64,000 nt of DNA from Streptomyces beigongshangae (GCF_019710745.1 NZ_JAHKJW010000004.1:186001-250000); one strand, 5' to 3'; positions 28,061 to 37,001 are shown, counted from the first letter of the stretch. Translations and numbers: made by a program. Notes: generated by a model not told the origin, from the letters alone.

Positions 28061-28501
28061 TCACCAGGGGATCACGCCCTCGTCCTCGAAGAACGAGCCC
28101 GTCGGGCCGCCGTCGGGCAGCGTGGCGAGGCGGATCGCCGTGGCGGCGCCCTGTTCGGGGGTGCGGGGTCCCTGGAAACCGGTGAAGTCGGTCGCGACCA
28201 GCCCCGGGCAGGCGACGTTGACCAGGATGTCCGTACCGGCGAACGCCCGCGCGTACTGCACGGTGACGGCGTTGAGGAACGTCTTCGACGGCGCGTACGC
28301 CGCCATGACCGGGCCGGCCTCGGGGGCGGAGGCCGCCTGGTGGGTCAGGGAGGCGACGCTGCTGGAGAGGTTGACGATGCGCGGCGACGGCGAGCGCCGC
28401 AGCAGCGGCAGCACCGCGTTGGTCACCCGGATGACACCGAGGACGTTGGTCTCCACGACCCTGCGGACCATGTCCAGGTCGAGCATCGTCGGGTCCTGCA
28501 C
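28061..28501 (-). pseudogene. 5'-truncated short-chain dehydrogenase (SDR)
   Basis: The 146 residues correspond to the C-terminal 60 percent of an SDR. Present are the 'VVETNVLGVIRVTNAVLPLL' helix, the catalytic Ser region 'RIVNLSSSVAS', the YxxxK site 'YAPSKTFLN' and 'NVACPGLVATDFTGF'. Missing are the first about 90 residues with the TGxxxGIG nucleotide-binding site and the NAG segment. The GTG at 28501 is simply the first start codon left. The truncation meets the truncated 5' end of a LysR gene on the other strand within about 15 bp, so both were probably lost in one deletion. Confidence 0.75.
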
Positions 28502-28514
28502 CCATCCCCGCCGC

Positions 28515-28821
28515 GCGCGAAACCCTGCGCATGGCCGACGTCGGCGACATCCCCGGTCTTCCGCTCGCCCGCTGGCCCCGGAACGGCGTGTTCCCGCCCG
28601 GCCCGGGCCCCGAGATCAACGACCAGACGCAACTGGCCCAGCTGATCGCCCTCGGACGGACCGTGGCCGTCTTCCCCGAATCCGCCCGCGCCTGGCTGTG
28701 GGCCGAGCACACCGCCGTGCCCCTGACCGACGCCCCGCCCGTCGTCACCCACATCGCCTGGCCGGCCCACAGCCGCTCGCGCGCCCTCGCCGCACTGGTC
28801 CGCACGGCCACGCGGCTGTGA
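28515..28821 (+). pseudogene. 5'-truncated LysR-family regulator
   Basis: About 100 residues match the C-terminal end of a LysR substrate-binding domain: 'DQTQLAQLIALGRTVAVFPESARAWL' and the ending 'THIAWPAHSRSRALAALVRTATRL'. The helix-turn-helix and most of the effector domain (about 200 residues) are missing. An ATG at 28531 is present but has no proper ribosome site. Homology-like sequence begins near 28515, right at the break point of the SDR remnant. Confidence 0.7.
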
Positions 28822-28839
28822 TCCGCCGGCCCGTCCGGG

Positions 28840-29094
28840 TCACCGGCCCAGCGTCTGCCAGACCGTGAGCGCCAGGGCCAGGCACGACGTGGCCGCGGCC
28901 AGGGAGGGCAGGGGCCAGCGGGTGCGTTCCAGTGCCTCGATACGGGTCTCGTGCTCGTCCAGCGTCTTGTCGGTCTGGTCGGCCCGCTGGAGCAGGAGCG
29001 CGAGATCGCCCCGGGTGGTGGCGAAGCCGACGTCGACCGAACGCCGCAGACGTTCCAGTTCCAGGAGGACCTCGTCCGTCTCGGTCGTCGTCAT
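28840..29094 (-). CDS. small coiled-coil protein with C-terminal membrane anchor
   Basis: This 84-residue protein starts at ATG 29094 with a GAGAGGAAG site. Residues 8-60 form a heptad-patterned helix ('LLELERLRRSVDVGFATTRGDLALLLQRADQTDKTLDEHETRIEALE'). The last 20 residues are hydrophobic ('LPSLAAATSCLALALTVWQTL') and would anchor it in the membrane. Similar small tail-anchored proteins are common in Streptomyces accessory regions. Function unknown. It is divergent from the HTH gene at 29320, with an inverted repeat between them. Confidence 0.7.
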   Translation of the reverse strand: MTTTETDEVLLELERLRRSVDVGFATTRGDLALLLQRADQTDKTLDEHETRIEALERTRWPLPSLAAATSCLALALTVWQTLGR

Positions 29095-29188
29095 CGGGCA
29101 TCATCTTCCTCTCGATTATGGGAACATGTGTTCGATGGATACAGGCGAGCGGACAGGGTCACATGTTGCGAGCGCGTACGCAAGTGAT

Positions 29189-29208
29189 CACGATCCGTGA
29201 GGATCGTG
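29189..29208. promoter_or_regulatory. perfect 8-bp inverted repeat in a divergent intergenic region
   Basis: CACGATCC-GTGA-GGATCGTG lies between the membrane-anchored protein gene and the XRE-type regulator. It may be the autoregulatory operator of that HTH protein. A second, smaller repeat GAACA-TG-TGTTC occurs near 29120. Confidence 0.5.
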
Positions 29209-29319
29209 TGTGATGACGAGGTCTCAAACACTCTCGCGTGACGCAGAGTTGTCGAATCTCCACCGTTACGCGCGGGCGCGCTCGATACGCTGCCCTCGCG
29301 ACGAGGGGAGAGCGGACAC

Positions 29320-29769
29320 ATGGCTTCGACTTCGCGGGCCGGGACCCGTGCGGACCAGGACCGACGGGCCACGGGACTCGGCGAGTTCGCCGGGTGGATC
29401 GAGGAACTGCTGCGCGCCCGGGGCTACGACATCGACAGCCCGCGCGGCGGCGGCCGTTCGAAGCTCGCCGACGACGCCGGGGTGCACCGGGCCGCCGTGA
29501 GCCGGCTGCTCCAGCGGCAGTCCATGCCCGACCTGGAGACGATGCGCCGCATCGCGGCCGTGCTCGGCGTGCCCCTGCGGGACATGCTCATCCGCTCGGG
29601 ACGGCTGACCGAGGAGGACCTGCCGCTCACCGACGGCGGCCGGTCCGCGGACGGCGGGGACCAGGTGCGGCTCAGTCCGGAGGACGCGGCCCGCCGCATG
29701 GGTGTCGCGCCCGAACTGCGGGAGCTGTTCGCCAAGGTGGCCCGGCAGTTCCTGCCGGAGGGCGCCTGA
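29320..29769 (+). CDS. XRE-type helix-turn-helix regulator
   Basis: This is a 149-residue protein with start ATG 29320. The helix-turn-helix at about residues 22-85 reads 'FAGWIEELLRARGYDIDSPRGGGRSKLADDAGVHRAAVSRLLQRQSMPDLETMRRIAAVLGVPLRDML', with an unusual Gly-rich loop before helix 2. The C-terminal 60 residues are acidic with a final helix 'ELRELFAKVARQFLPEGA'. It is followed 38 bp later by a small gene on the same strand. The inverted repeat at 29189 is a likely target. Confidence 0.82.
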   Translation: MASTSRAGTRADQDRRATGLGEFAGWIEELLRARGYDIDSPRGGGRSKLADDAGVHRAAVSRLLQRQSMPDLETMRRIAAVLGVPLRDMLIRSGRLTEEDLPLTDGGRSADGGDQVRLSPEDAARRMGVAPELRELFAKVARQFLPEGA

Positions 29770-29807
29770 CGGCGGAAGGGATCGGGCGGAAGGGATCGGA
29801 GTACGGC

Positions 29808-30146
29808 ATGGGTGATGCAGGAAGGTACCGCGGCACCGAGGAGCGGCGCGTCGCCGGGCTCGTGGGCGAACTCCTCGGCGCACTGGCCGACAGGGTCCGC
29901 TCGGCGGGCCCGGACGCCGTGCGCGTCCTCACCGAGGAGGAGCTCCAGCGGCACCAGCTGAGCTGGTTCCGCGCGGGCTGGGAGGAACACGCCCGCGCGT
30001 GCGGCGACCGGGAGCATCCGACGGGCCAGGGGCACCCGACGGGCCAGGGGCACCCGGTGGGCCGGGACCCCCGCCCCACGGCCCCTCTCCTCCCCTTCCC
30101 CGAACGCCCGCGGGGCCACGAAGGCCCCCCGGGCGACGGGGGTTGA
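29808..30146 (+). CDS. hypothetical protein with Gly/His/Pro-rich C-terminus
   Basis: This 112-residue protein starts at ATG 29808. The first 65 residues are helical ('RRVAGLVGELLGALADRVRSAGPDAVRVLTEEELQRHQLSWFRAGWEEHAR'). A short tandem repeat (30017-30059) encodes HPTGQGHPTGQGHPVG, and the rest is Pro/Arg-rich. The helical part resembles small partner proteins that follow XRE regulators in Streptomyces. Probably co-transcribed with the gene at 29320. Function unknown. Confidence 0.6.
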   Translation: MGDAGRYRGTEERRVAGLVGELLGALADRVRSAGPDAVRVLTEEELQRHQLSWFRAGWEEHARACGDREHPTGQGHPTGQGHPVGRDPRPTAPLLPFPERPRGHEGPPGDGG

Positions 30147-30234
30147 GGGAGCGCGGTACGGGCGCGCCGACGCGTTTCGGTCCGCTCAGCCCGTGTGGGG
30201 CTCGGTCCTTGTGGGGCTCAGCCCCTGTGTGCGC

Positions 30235-31782
30235 TCAGCCCATGTGGGCCGCGGGAGCGCCCCCGGCGTGCTCCTGCCTGCCCGCGTTGACGGCGAACGC
30301 GGTGACCACGAGACCCGCGAGGAACATCACGGAAGCGGCGGCGAACGCCATCGTGTAACCGTCGGTCAACGCCTCCCCGGCCTTCGCCACGAGACCGGAG
30401 TCCCCGGTGGCCAGCCCCCGGTGGAGGTGGGAGGCGGCGTCGGGCAGCCTGTCGTCGGCGGTCGAGGTCGAGATCGTCGACAGGAAGGCGAGCCCCAGCG
30501 CACCGCCGATCTGCTGGGCGGTGTTGAGCAGCGCGGAGGCGATACCGGTGTCCAGGTGGTCGACACCGCTGACCGCGCCCAGCGTCATCGGCACGAAGCT
30601 CATCCCGAGACCGAGCGCGGTGACGAACATCGCCGGCATCACGTGGGCGGCGTACGAGGAGTCGTGCTCCAGCGTCGCGAAGAGCAGCATGCCCGCCGCG
30701 GCGACCAGCAGCCCCGGGCCCGCGAGCAGCCGCGGGGCGACGCGCGCGATCAGCTTCGAGCTGACGCCCGCGGCGACGGCCATGCCGAAACTGAACGGCA
30801 GGAAGGCGAAGCCGGTCTTCACCGGGCTGAATCCCTGGATGAGCTGCATGTACAGGGTCAGGAAGTAGAACGTGGCGAACATGCCCGCGCCGATGAACAG
30901 CATCGTGGCGTACGAACCGGTGCGGTTGCGGTCGCGGAACAGCCGCAGCGGCATCATCGGATGCGTGGACCGTGCCTGGAGGACGAGGAAGACGGCCAGG
31001 AGCACGACCGCCGCGGCGAAGGAGGCCAGGGTCAGGCCGTCCGTCCAGCCGTGCTCGCCGCCGCGGGTGATGCCGTAGACGAGGGTGATCAGACCGCCGG
31101 TGCCGGTGACGGCGCCGGGGACGTCGAGCCGGCCCTCGTGGCGCTCGCCCTCGACGAGGGTGCGGGTACCGGCGAGGACGGCCAGGCCGATGGGGACGTT
31201 GACGAAGAACACCCAGCGCCAGTCCAGCAGGTCGGTGAGCGTGCCGCCGAGCAGGAGGCCGACGGTGGCGCCGACACCGCCCATGGCCGCGTACACGCCC
31301 ATCGCCGTGTTCCGGGGCTTGCCCGCGGGGAAGGTCGTGGTGATCAGTGCCAGCGCGCTGGGCGCGGCGAACGCGGCGCCGACGCCCTGGAGGACGCGGG
31401 CGCCGATCAGCAGGCCCTCGTTCGGGGCCAGGCCGCCCAGCAGGGAGGCCAGGGTGAAGACGGCGATGCCCACCTGGAACATCCGGCGGCGGCCGAAGAG
31501 GTCGCCCGCCTTGCCGCCGAGCAGGAGCAGCCCGCCGAAGGCCAGCGCGTACGAGTTGACGATCCAGGCCAGGCCGGAGTCGGTGACGCCCAGGTCGGTC
31601 TGGATGGCGGGCAGCGCGATGTTGGTGATCGTGGCGTCCAGGACGACCATCAACTGGGCGGCCGCGATCACCACCAGGGCGAGGCCGAGGTGGCGGCCGG
31701 CGGGCCGGCCGCCGGAGGCGTCCCCGGAGCCGCCGGCGTGCGGGCGCGCGGGAGGGATGACAGCGGTGCTGTCCGCAGACAT
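30235..31782 (-). CDS. MFS drug exporter, DHA2 (14-helix) family
   Basis: This is a 515-residue membrane transporter with start ATG 31782. The DHA2 signatures are 'MVVLDATITNIALPAIQTDLG' in helix 1 (motif D1), 'GGKAGDLFGRRRMFQVG' (motif A) and 'GVGAAFAAPSALALITTTFP' (motif B), plus motif C-like 'GAMGGVGATVGLLLGGTL' in helix 5. Fourteen hydrophobic segments can be counted. Such proteins export drugs or secondary metabolites with proton antiport. A TetR-type regulator, often adjacent, is not present here. A longer frame upstream extends into AT-rich promoter-like DNA and is not used. Confidence 0.9.
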   Translation of the reverse strand: MSADSTAVIPPARPHAGGSGDASGGRPAGRHLGLALVVIAAAQLMVVLDATITNIALPAIQTDLGVTDSGLAWIVNSYALAFGGLLLLGGKAGDLFGRRRMFQVGIAVFTLASLLGGLAPNEGLLIGARVLQGVGAAFAAPSALALITTTFPAGKPRNTAMGVYAAMGGVGATVGLLLGGTLTDLLDWRWVFFVNVPIGLAVLAGTRTLVEGERHEGRLDVPGAVTGTGGLITLVYGITRGGEHGWTDGLTLASFAAAVVLLAVFLVLQARSTHPMMPLRLFRDRNRTGSYATMLFIGAGMFATFYFLTLYMQLIQGFSPVKTGFAFLPFSFGMAVAAGVSSKLIARVAPRLLAGPGLLVAAAGMLLFATLEHDSSYAAHVMPAMFVTALGLGMSFVPMTLGAVSGVDHLDTGIASALLNTAQQIGGALGLAFLSTISTSTADDRLPDAASHLHRGLATGDSGLVAKAGEALTDGYTMAFAAASVMFLAGLVVTAFAVNAGRQEHAGGAPAAHMG

Positions 31783-31971
31783 GGAGGGACTCCAAAAGAG
31801 ATGAAACGAAAGGTGCGGTGGGGTGAGACGGGGCGGGGCGCGCCGGTCGTCGTCGAACGAGTACACCCGTTGTGCAATCCGAGGCGGGGCCGCCGGTACG
31901 GCATGCCTGCGCACCTCGGGACGAAAATCAAAGGTAGCAGTGGTCTCGTCCTGCGGGAGACCGGCGGGACA

Positions 31972-31999
31972 GGAATTTGCATTCCCTTGGTGTGGGAAT
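31972..31999. promoter_or_regulatory. overlapping GGGAAT-type inverted repeats
   Basis: GGAAT-TTGC-ATTCC (31972-31985) overlaps ATTCCC-N7-GGGAAT (31981-31999) in the 690-bp divergent gap between the MFS gene and the sugar-binding lipoprotein gene. The rest of the gap contains no gene; 32140-32250 is a GCC/ACC-rich short-repeat stretch. The sites could serve a LacI/ROK-like or TetR regulator of either gene. Confidence 0.45.
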
Positions 32000-32469
32000 T
32001 GTCGCGCTTGACGAACGGCCCGAAGCGTGAGCAATCGCGGAATTGAATTCAGTGGTGTGTGTTCATGCCGCCGCCCGTTCTGTCAAATTCGGGAGGGTGT
32101 GGAGGGGAAGAATTCAGGGGGCGTCCTCCGGCTGTTCGCCCCGGGTGCCGCAGCCCTCGCCACCGCCCTCGCCACCGCCGCCGTCGGTGTCACCGCGCCG
32201 CCGTGACCGCCGCCATGACCGCCGCCGTGACCGCCGCCGGCGCGTCGCCGTGTCACGGCCGGCCCGCGCCGCGACCCCGCGCGGAGGCGCACGGGGTGCA
32301 AAGGCGCCGTGGACCGTCACGCAGTGGATCCGCCCGACTTCGCCCCGGTCTCTTCACAGGTTTCTGTTGCGATGTCGTTAGCAGTTGCTTCTTGACGCCC
32401 CGCGGGCCCCCGCGTTGGCTTTTTGTCACCTGGGCCCGCACTGTCGCCCTCGTCCGGAAGGCACCCGAA

Positions 32470-33573
32470 GTGAACAGCGCCATACGTCGTACCGCCCTTG
32501 TCCTCGCCGCCTCCACCGTCACTCTGAGCCTCGCCGCCTGCGGCAGCGGTGACGACGGCGCCGAAGCGAGCCCGACGAAGGGCGACGACATCACGGTGGG
32601 CCTGCTGCTGCCGGAGAAGTCCAACTCCCGCTACGAGAAGTTCGACCACCCCATCATCAAGGAGAAGATCGGCGAACTCACCAACGGCAAGGGGAGGGTC
32701 GTCTACGCCAACGCGGAGCAGGACGCCGGTGTCCAGGAACGGCAGCTCGCGAAAATGGTGGCCGACGAAGTCGACGTACTGCTGGTGGACGCCGTGGATT
32801 CACAGGCCATTGCCGCCGGTGTGAAGAAGGCCAAGGCCGCGGACATTCCCGTCATCGCGTACGACCGGCTGGCCGAGGGGCCCATCGACGCGTACATCTC
32901 GTTCGACAACGAGGCGGTCGGCCAGGTGCAGGGGCGGGCCCTCGCCGACCGGCTGGACGGCGACAGGACCCAGAAGATCGTCATGATGAACGGCGCGGTG
33001 ACGGACCCCAACGCCGCCCAGTTCAAGGCGGGCGCCCTCCAGGAGCTCAAGAGCAAGGTGACCGTCGCCAAGACGTACGACACCGAGGAGTGGAAGCCGG
33101 CGAACGCCCGGGCCAACATGATGGCGGCCATCTCGTCCCTCGGCGCCGACAACATCGCCGGGGTGTACTCCGCCAACGACGGCATGGCGGGCGGTGTCAT
33201 CGAGGCGCTCAAGGCCGCGGGCGTCACCAAGCTGCCGCCGGTCACGGGCCAGGACGCGGAGCTGGACGCGGTGCAGCGCATCCTCGCCGGCGAGCAGTTC
33301 ATGAGCGTCTACAAGCCGTACCCGGAGGAGGCCGAGAAGGCCGCCGAGGTGGCCGTGGCCGTCGTCCGCGGCTTCGGCATCGAGTTCGACTCGCTGACAC
33401 CCGACAGGGTCTCCAGCCCCACCCACAAGGACATCCCGGCCAGCCTCGTCCAGGTCTCGCCCCTGACCCGCAGCACCATCGAGTCGACGGTCGTCCAGGA
33501 CGGCATCTACTCGGCGGAGGAGATCTGCACGGCCAAGTACAAGGCGGCGTGCGCCTCCCTCGGCATCGAGTAG
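32470..33573 (+). CDS. sugar ABC transporter substrate-binding lipoprotein (XylF-like)
   Basis: This 367-residue protein has a GTG at 32470. A lipoprotein signal peptide ends in the lipobox LSLAAC with Cys at residue 24. The mature protein is a type I periplasmic-binding (PBP1, Peripla_BP_4) domain of the xylose/D-ribose type: 'ITVGLLLPEKSNSRYEKFDHPIIKEKI', 'DVDVLLVDAVDSQAIAAGVKKAKAADIPVIAYDRL' and 'NIAGVYSANDGMAGGVIEALKAAG'. It should be anchored outside the membrane. No permease or ATPase gene is next to it, so it is an orphan binding protein, perhaps using a remote transporter or acting as a sensor. It is followed by a strong hairpin. Confidence 0.88.
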   Translation: MNSAIRRTALVLAASTVTLSLAACGSGDDGAEASPTKGDDITVGLLLPEKSNSRYEKFDHPIIKEKIGELTNGKGRVVYANAEQDAGVQERQLAKMVADEVDVLLVDAVDSQAIAAGVKKAKAADIPVIAYDRLAEGPIDAYISFDNEAVGQVQGRALADRLDGDRTQKIVMMNGAVTDPNAAQFKAGALQELKSKVTVAKTYDTEEWKPANARANMMAAISSLGADNIAGVYSANDGMAGGVIEALKAAGVTKLPPVTGQDAELDAVQRILAGEQFMSVYKPYPEEAEKAAEVAVAVVRGFGIEFDSLTPDRVSSPTHKDIPASLVQVSPLTRSTIESTVVQDGIYSAEEICTAKYKAACASLGIE

Positions 33574-33608
33574 CCCGCGCCCCGGCCGCGTCCCTGTTCC
33601 CGGCCGCC

Positions 33609-33638
33609 GAACCGGCCGAACCGAACTTCGGCCGGTTC
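33609..33638 (+). terminator. terminator after the binding-protein gene
   Basis: GAACCGGCCGAA (33609-33620) pairs perfectly with TTCGGCCGGTTC (33627-33638), 12 bp with a 6-base loop. The remaining 360 bp to the next gene at 33999 contain no convincing gene. Confidence 0.8.
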
Positions 33639-33998
33639 CGTCGCCCGTGGCGCGCGCGGCGCGGCCCGTCGGGCGGTCGCGGCCCCACCGGACCGCCCCC
33701 GTGTCCTGGCCCCTGCCCCGAACACCACGTCACTCCTCATGCCATCCCCCCACGACCTGACGTCGGACGCGGCCCGCCGCCCGTCGGCCGCCCGTCGGCC
33801 GCCCGGCGGTTCCCGGCAGCCGGCGCGGCAGCGCGCCGCCACCGCTTTCCGCTCGCTGCAACGAGTCATGCGGAGGCGTGCCCAAAGGAGGATCAAGTGG
33901 TGCGATAGAGGGCATGCGAACAGCGGAGCCGTGTTGCGGAGCCGGGGGACGCCGCGCATAGTTGCGTCGCGAAGAAGCTGGGACCGGGGGTTGGGGAG

Positions 33999-35036
33999 AT
34001 GGCCGGGCACAGGACGGAAGCGCATCCGCACGGTGCTGACCGCCTGTGCGACGCCGGGGACCGGGTCTACTCCCGGGCGGTCCGGCGCGGCCGGGTGTCC
34101 CGCAAGGACGCCGAGTCCGTGCCCTGCCTGGTCGAACTGGCGCTGCTGCACCCCGACCCCGACGACATGGGCTGGCTGGTGCCGACCTCGCCGCAGGAGG
34201 TCATGACGCGCCTGCTGCGGGAGATGCACGAGCACGTCGTCACGACGCAGTCGCGCATGGGCGAGGCGGTGTCCGCCTTCGAGTGGTACGCGGCCCTGGG
34301 CGGCAACGCGCCCTCCCCCGCGGAGGGGACCGCGCTGCGGGTGCTGGACGGCCTGCCCCGCATCCGTGCCGCGATGGACGAGGCGACCGACGCCTGCGCG
34401 TCCGAGGTGCTGGCCGTGCAGCCGGGCGGCATCCGCCGCGAGGACGAACTCACCGAGGGCCTGCACCGGGCGCTGGCGCTGCGCCGCCGGGGCGTGCGCA
34501 TGCGCGACCTGTACACGCACGTGGCCCGGCACGGCCAGGGCCTGCGCAACTACATGGAGATGATGGGCGACTCGGCCGAGGCCCGCACCCTCGACGAGGT
34601 CACCGAGCGGCTCATCGTCTTCGACCGGACGGTCGCGTTCATCCCCGCCAGCCCCGACCGCACGATCGCGCTGGAGCTGCGGCACCCGGCGCTGGTGGAC
34701 TACCTGGTCACCGTCTTCGAACGGCTCTGGCGCCTGGCGGTTCCCCTCGCCGCGCCCCTCCCGGACACCGGCATCGAGGGCATCACGCACCGCGAACGCT
34801 CCATCGCGGCGCTGCTCGCGGAGGGGCACCAGGACGCGGTGGTCGCGGAGCGCCTGGGCATCAGCGTCCGCACGTGCCGCGCCCACATCGCCCGCCTGTC
34901 GGAGACGCTGGGCGCCGCGAGCCGCACCCAGCTGGGCGTCCGCATCGCGCAGGCGGGCCTGGACGGCCCTCCGGGCGCCCCGGAACTGGCGCCGGTCACG
35001 GCTCCGGATCGTCGAGAATCCCCGAGCGCCCGATGA
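33999..35036 (+). CDS. LuxR-type regulator, paralogue 1
   Basis: This is a 345-residue protein with ATG 33999 and a GGGGAG site. The first 270 residues are an effector region shared with the two genes at 34996-35985 and 35982-37001: an 'LCDAGDRVYSRAVRRGRV' start, 'PCLVELALLHPDPDD', 'VRMRDLYTHVARHGQGL' and 'LIVFDRTVAFIPASPDRTIALELRHPALVDYL'. This is like the TrmB/phospholipase-D-like sensor folds of actinobacterial LuxR proteins. The C-terminal helix-turn-helix is 'ITHRERSIAALLAEGHQDAVVAERLGISVRTCRAHIARL'. Its 3' end overlaps the end of the convergent paralogue 2 by 41 bp. Binding partner unknown; the small secreted peptide gene at 37088 is a candidate signal source. Confidence 0.83.
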   Translation: MAGHRTEAHPHGADRLCDAGDRVYSRAVRRGRVSRKDAESVPCLVELALLHPDPDDMGWLVPTSPQEVMTRLLREMHEHVVTTQSRMGEAVSAFEWYAALGGNAPSPAEGTALRVLDGLPRIRAAMDEATDACASEVLAVQPGGIRREDELTEGLHRALALRRRGVRMRDLYTHVARHGQGLRNYMEMMGDSAEARTLDEVTERLIVFDRTVAFIPASPDRTIALELRHPALVDYLVTVFERLWRLAVPLAAPLPDTGIEGITHRERSIAALLAEGHQDAVVAERLGISVRTCRAHIARLSETLGAASRTQLGVRIAQAGLDGPPGAPELAPVTAPDRRESPSAR

Positions 35037-35985
35037 GGTAGCCGAGCTGGGCGCGGCTCTCGCTGCCGAGGATCTCGGCGAGTTTCGCTATGTGGACGCG
35101 GGCGGTACGGATGTTCAGCCCGAGCCGCTCGGCGATGACCGCGTCGGTGTGCCCCTCGACGAGGAGCCCCGCGATGGCGCGCTGGCGCGGGGTGACGCCG
35201 TCGGGGGACGGAGGCTGTACGGCGTCGGGGTACATGGGGGTGGCGAGGCGCCAGAACCGGTCGAAGGTGGTGGCGAAGTACCCGACCAGGGCGGGGTGAC
35301 GGACCTCCAGGGCGAGGGTGCCGTCCTTGTTCGCGGGGAGGAAGGCGACCACGCCGTCCATGACGAAGAGGCGGTCGGTGAGTTCGTCGAGGGAGCGGGC
35401 CTCGACGTCGCCCCGCAGCCGCTCGTAACGCGACAGGACGGTGGGCGAGTGGCGCAGCGTGTGCTGGTAGAGGACGCGGATACGGCCACCGCGGTCCAGC
35501 AGGGCCTGGTCGCGGGCCAGGGCGACGACCTCCGACACCGGGTGGCGGTCGCCCGTGTGCCCGGCGTTGGTCTGGATGGACAGGACCTCACGGGTCACGT
35601 CGTCCATGGCCTCGGTGATGGCCCGGTTGATCCGGTCCGTACCGCTGAGGAGCGTGATCGACGGGACGTCCGCCGTTCCCGTCCGCCAGCCGTCGATCCG
35701 CATCAGCGGCTCGAACACCGCGGTCAGCCGGTCCTCGCGCCGCCGTTCGTCCGCGATGCGTTTTCCGGACATCCGCAGCAGCCGCTGGAGGGCGACGACC
35801 GGCGCGACGGGTTCCAGCACGCCCGGGTCGTCGACGGCGGGGTGGAGCATCCCGAAGTCGACGAGGCAGGGCGCCTCCTCGGCCTCGGCGGCGGGCACCC
35901 GCCCCTCGCGCAGGGCCCGCTCGTACAGCTCGGCTCCCGCCGCGCACAGTTCCTCCACGTCGTGCGGGGAGTGTGGAGCCCTCAC
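34996..35985 (-). CDS. LuxR-type regulator, paralogue 2
   Basis: This 329-residue protein has a GTG at 35985, coupled to paralogue 3 by a GTGA overlap. The architecture is the same as at 33999: 'ELCAAGAELYERALREGRV', 'CLVDFGMLHPAVDDPGVLEPV', 'IRVLYQHTLRHSPTVLSRYERL', 'RLFVMDGVVAFLPANKDGTLALEVRHPALVGYFATTFDRFW', then a LuxR helix-turn-helix 'VTPRQRAIAGLLVEGHTDAVIAERLGLNIRTARVHIAKL'. It is the second gene of a two-gene transcript with paralogue 3, and its 3' end runs 41 bp into the end of paralogue 1 on the other strand. A much longer upstream reading in this frame overlaps paralogue 3 completely and is a shadow. Confidence 0.82.
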   Translation of the reverse strand: MRAPHSPHDVEELCAAGAELYERALREGRVPAAEAEEAPCLVDFGMLHPAVDDPGVLEPVAPVVALQRLLRMSGKRIADERRREDRLTAVFEPLMRIDGWRTGTADVPSITLLSGTDRINRAITEAMDDVTREVLSIQTNAGHTGDRHPVSEVVALARDQALLDRGGRIRVLYQHTLRHSPTVLSRYERLRGDVEARSLDELTDRLFVMDGVVAFLPANKDGTLALEVRHPALVGYFATTFDRFWRLATPMYPDAVQPPSPDGVTPRQRAIAGLLVEGHTDAVIAERLGLNIRTARVHIAKLAEILGSESRAQLGYLIGRSGILDDPEP

Positions 35986-37001
35986 TCCGCGGGTCCGTCC
36001 TGCCTGAGGAGACCCGACTTGGCGATCAGGTAGCCGAGCTGGGCCCGGCTCCCGCTGCCCAGGGCCGTGGCCAGCTTCGCTATGTGGGCGCGGCAGGTCC
36101 GTACGTTCATGCCGAGGCGGCGGGCTATCGCCTCGTCGACGTGGCCCTCCACGAGGAGCTTGGCGATGGAGTGCTGGATGTCGGTGATGCCGTCGGGGGC
36201 GGTCTCGTACGGGGCGCCCGCGCTCAGCGGGACCGCGCGGCCCCACATGAACTCGAACACCTTGATCAGGTAGCGCACGAGGCCCGGGTGCCTCAGTTCC
36301 AGGGCGACCTGCTGGTCGTCGCGGGTGGGGATGAACGCGACGGTCTCGTCGCAGATGATCAGCCGCTCCACCAGCTCGTCGATGGTGCGGTACTCCACCT
36401 TGCCGTCGGACAGCTGCGCCACGTAGGCGAGTTTCTCGGGACTGTAGCGGGCGGTGTGCTGGTAGAGGGTGCGGATCCGCACCCCGCGCTCGGTCAGCGG
36501 CCGGTCGCGTTCCAGTCCCTGGAGGAGCTGGCGCTCGGAGAGGCGGTTGCTCGGCTGGACCGTGAGCATCTCGGTGCGGCACTGGGCGGTGGCCGCGTTG
36601 AGGGCCGCGTTGATCCGGTCGCCGCCCTCCAGCACGGTGATCGAATGTGTGGATTCCGTGGACTGGGCGCTGAGGGCCATGAACGGCTCGAAAGCGTCGG
36701 CCAGTTCGATCGACCGCCGTCTGCGTTCGAGGATCTCGTGCTCTATGGGGTTGAGTCGCTGGGCCAGGGCGACCGTCGGCGGCACGGGACGCAGCCAGTC
36801 CGGGTCGTCGGGATCGGGATGAAGGAGGGCGAACTCCATCAGGCACGGAGCCGGCTGCACGTCCGCGCGGGCGATACGTCCCGAGCGGAGAGCGTTCGCG
36901 TAGAGGCGGCCACCTTCCGCGCACAGTTCGGTCACCGGATGGGGATGTGTCTCATTAGTCTGATTCGTTGCCAAATCTCCACCCCCCAGGGTCCTGAACA
37001 T
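35982..37001 (-). CDS. LuxR-type regulator, paralogue 3
   Basis: This is a 339-residue protein with the same layout as its two neighbours: 'TELCAEGGRLYANALRSGRI', 'CLMEFALLHPDPDDPDWLRPVPP', 'GVRIRTLYQHTARYSPEKLAYV', 'RLIICDETVAFIPTRDDQQVALELRHPGLVRYLIKVFEF' and the LuxR helix-turn-helix 'ITDIQHSIAKLLVEGHVDEAIARRLGMNVRTCRAHIAKL'. Start ATG 37001 is used; TTG 36974, just after a GTGGAG sequence, is an alternative that drops nine residues. It is divergent from the DSTWP-repeat peptide gene (37088), with only 86 bp between, so it likely controls that gene and its own operon. Confidence 0.82.
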   Translation of the reverse strand: MFRTLGGGDLATNQTNETHPHPVTELCAEGGRLYANALRSGRIARADVQPAPCLMEFALLHPDPDDPDWLRPVPPTVALAQRLNPIEHEILERRRRSIELADAFEPFMALSAQSTESTHSITVLEGGDRINAALNAATAQCRTEMLTVQPSNRLSERQLLQGLERDRPLTERGVRIRTLYQHTARYSPEKLAYVAQLSDGKVEYRTIDELVERLIICDETVAFIPTRDDQQVALELRHPGLVRYLIKVFEFMWGRAVPLSAGAPYETAPDGITDIQHSIAKLLVEGHVDEAIARRLGMNVRTCRAHIAKLATALGSGSRAQLGYLIAKSGLLRQDGPAE

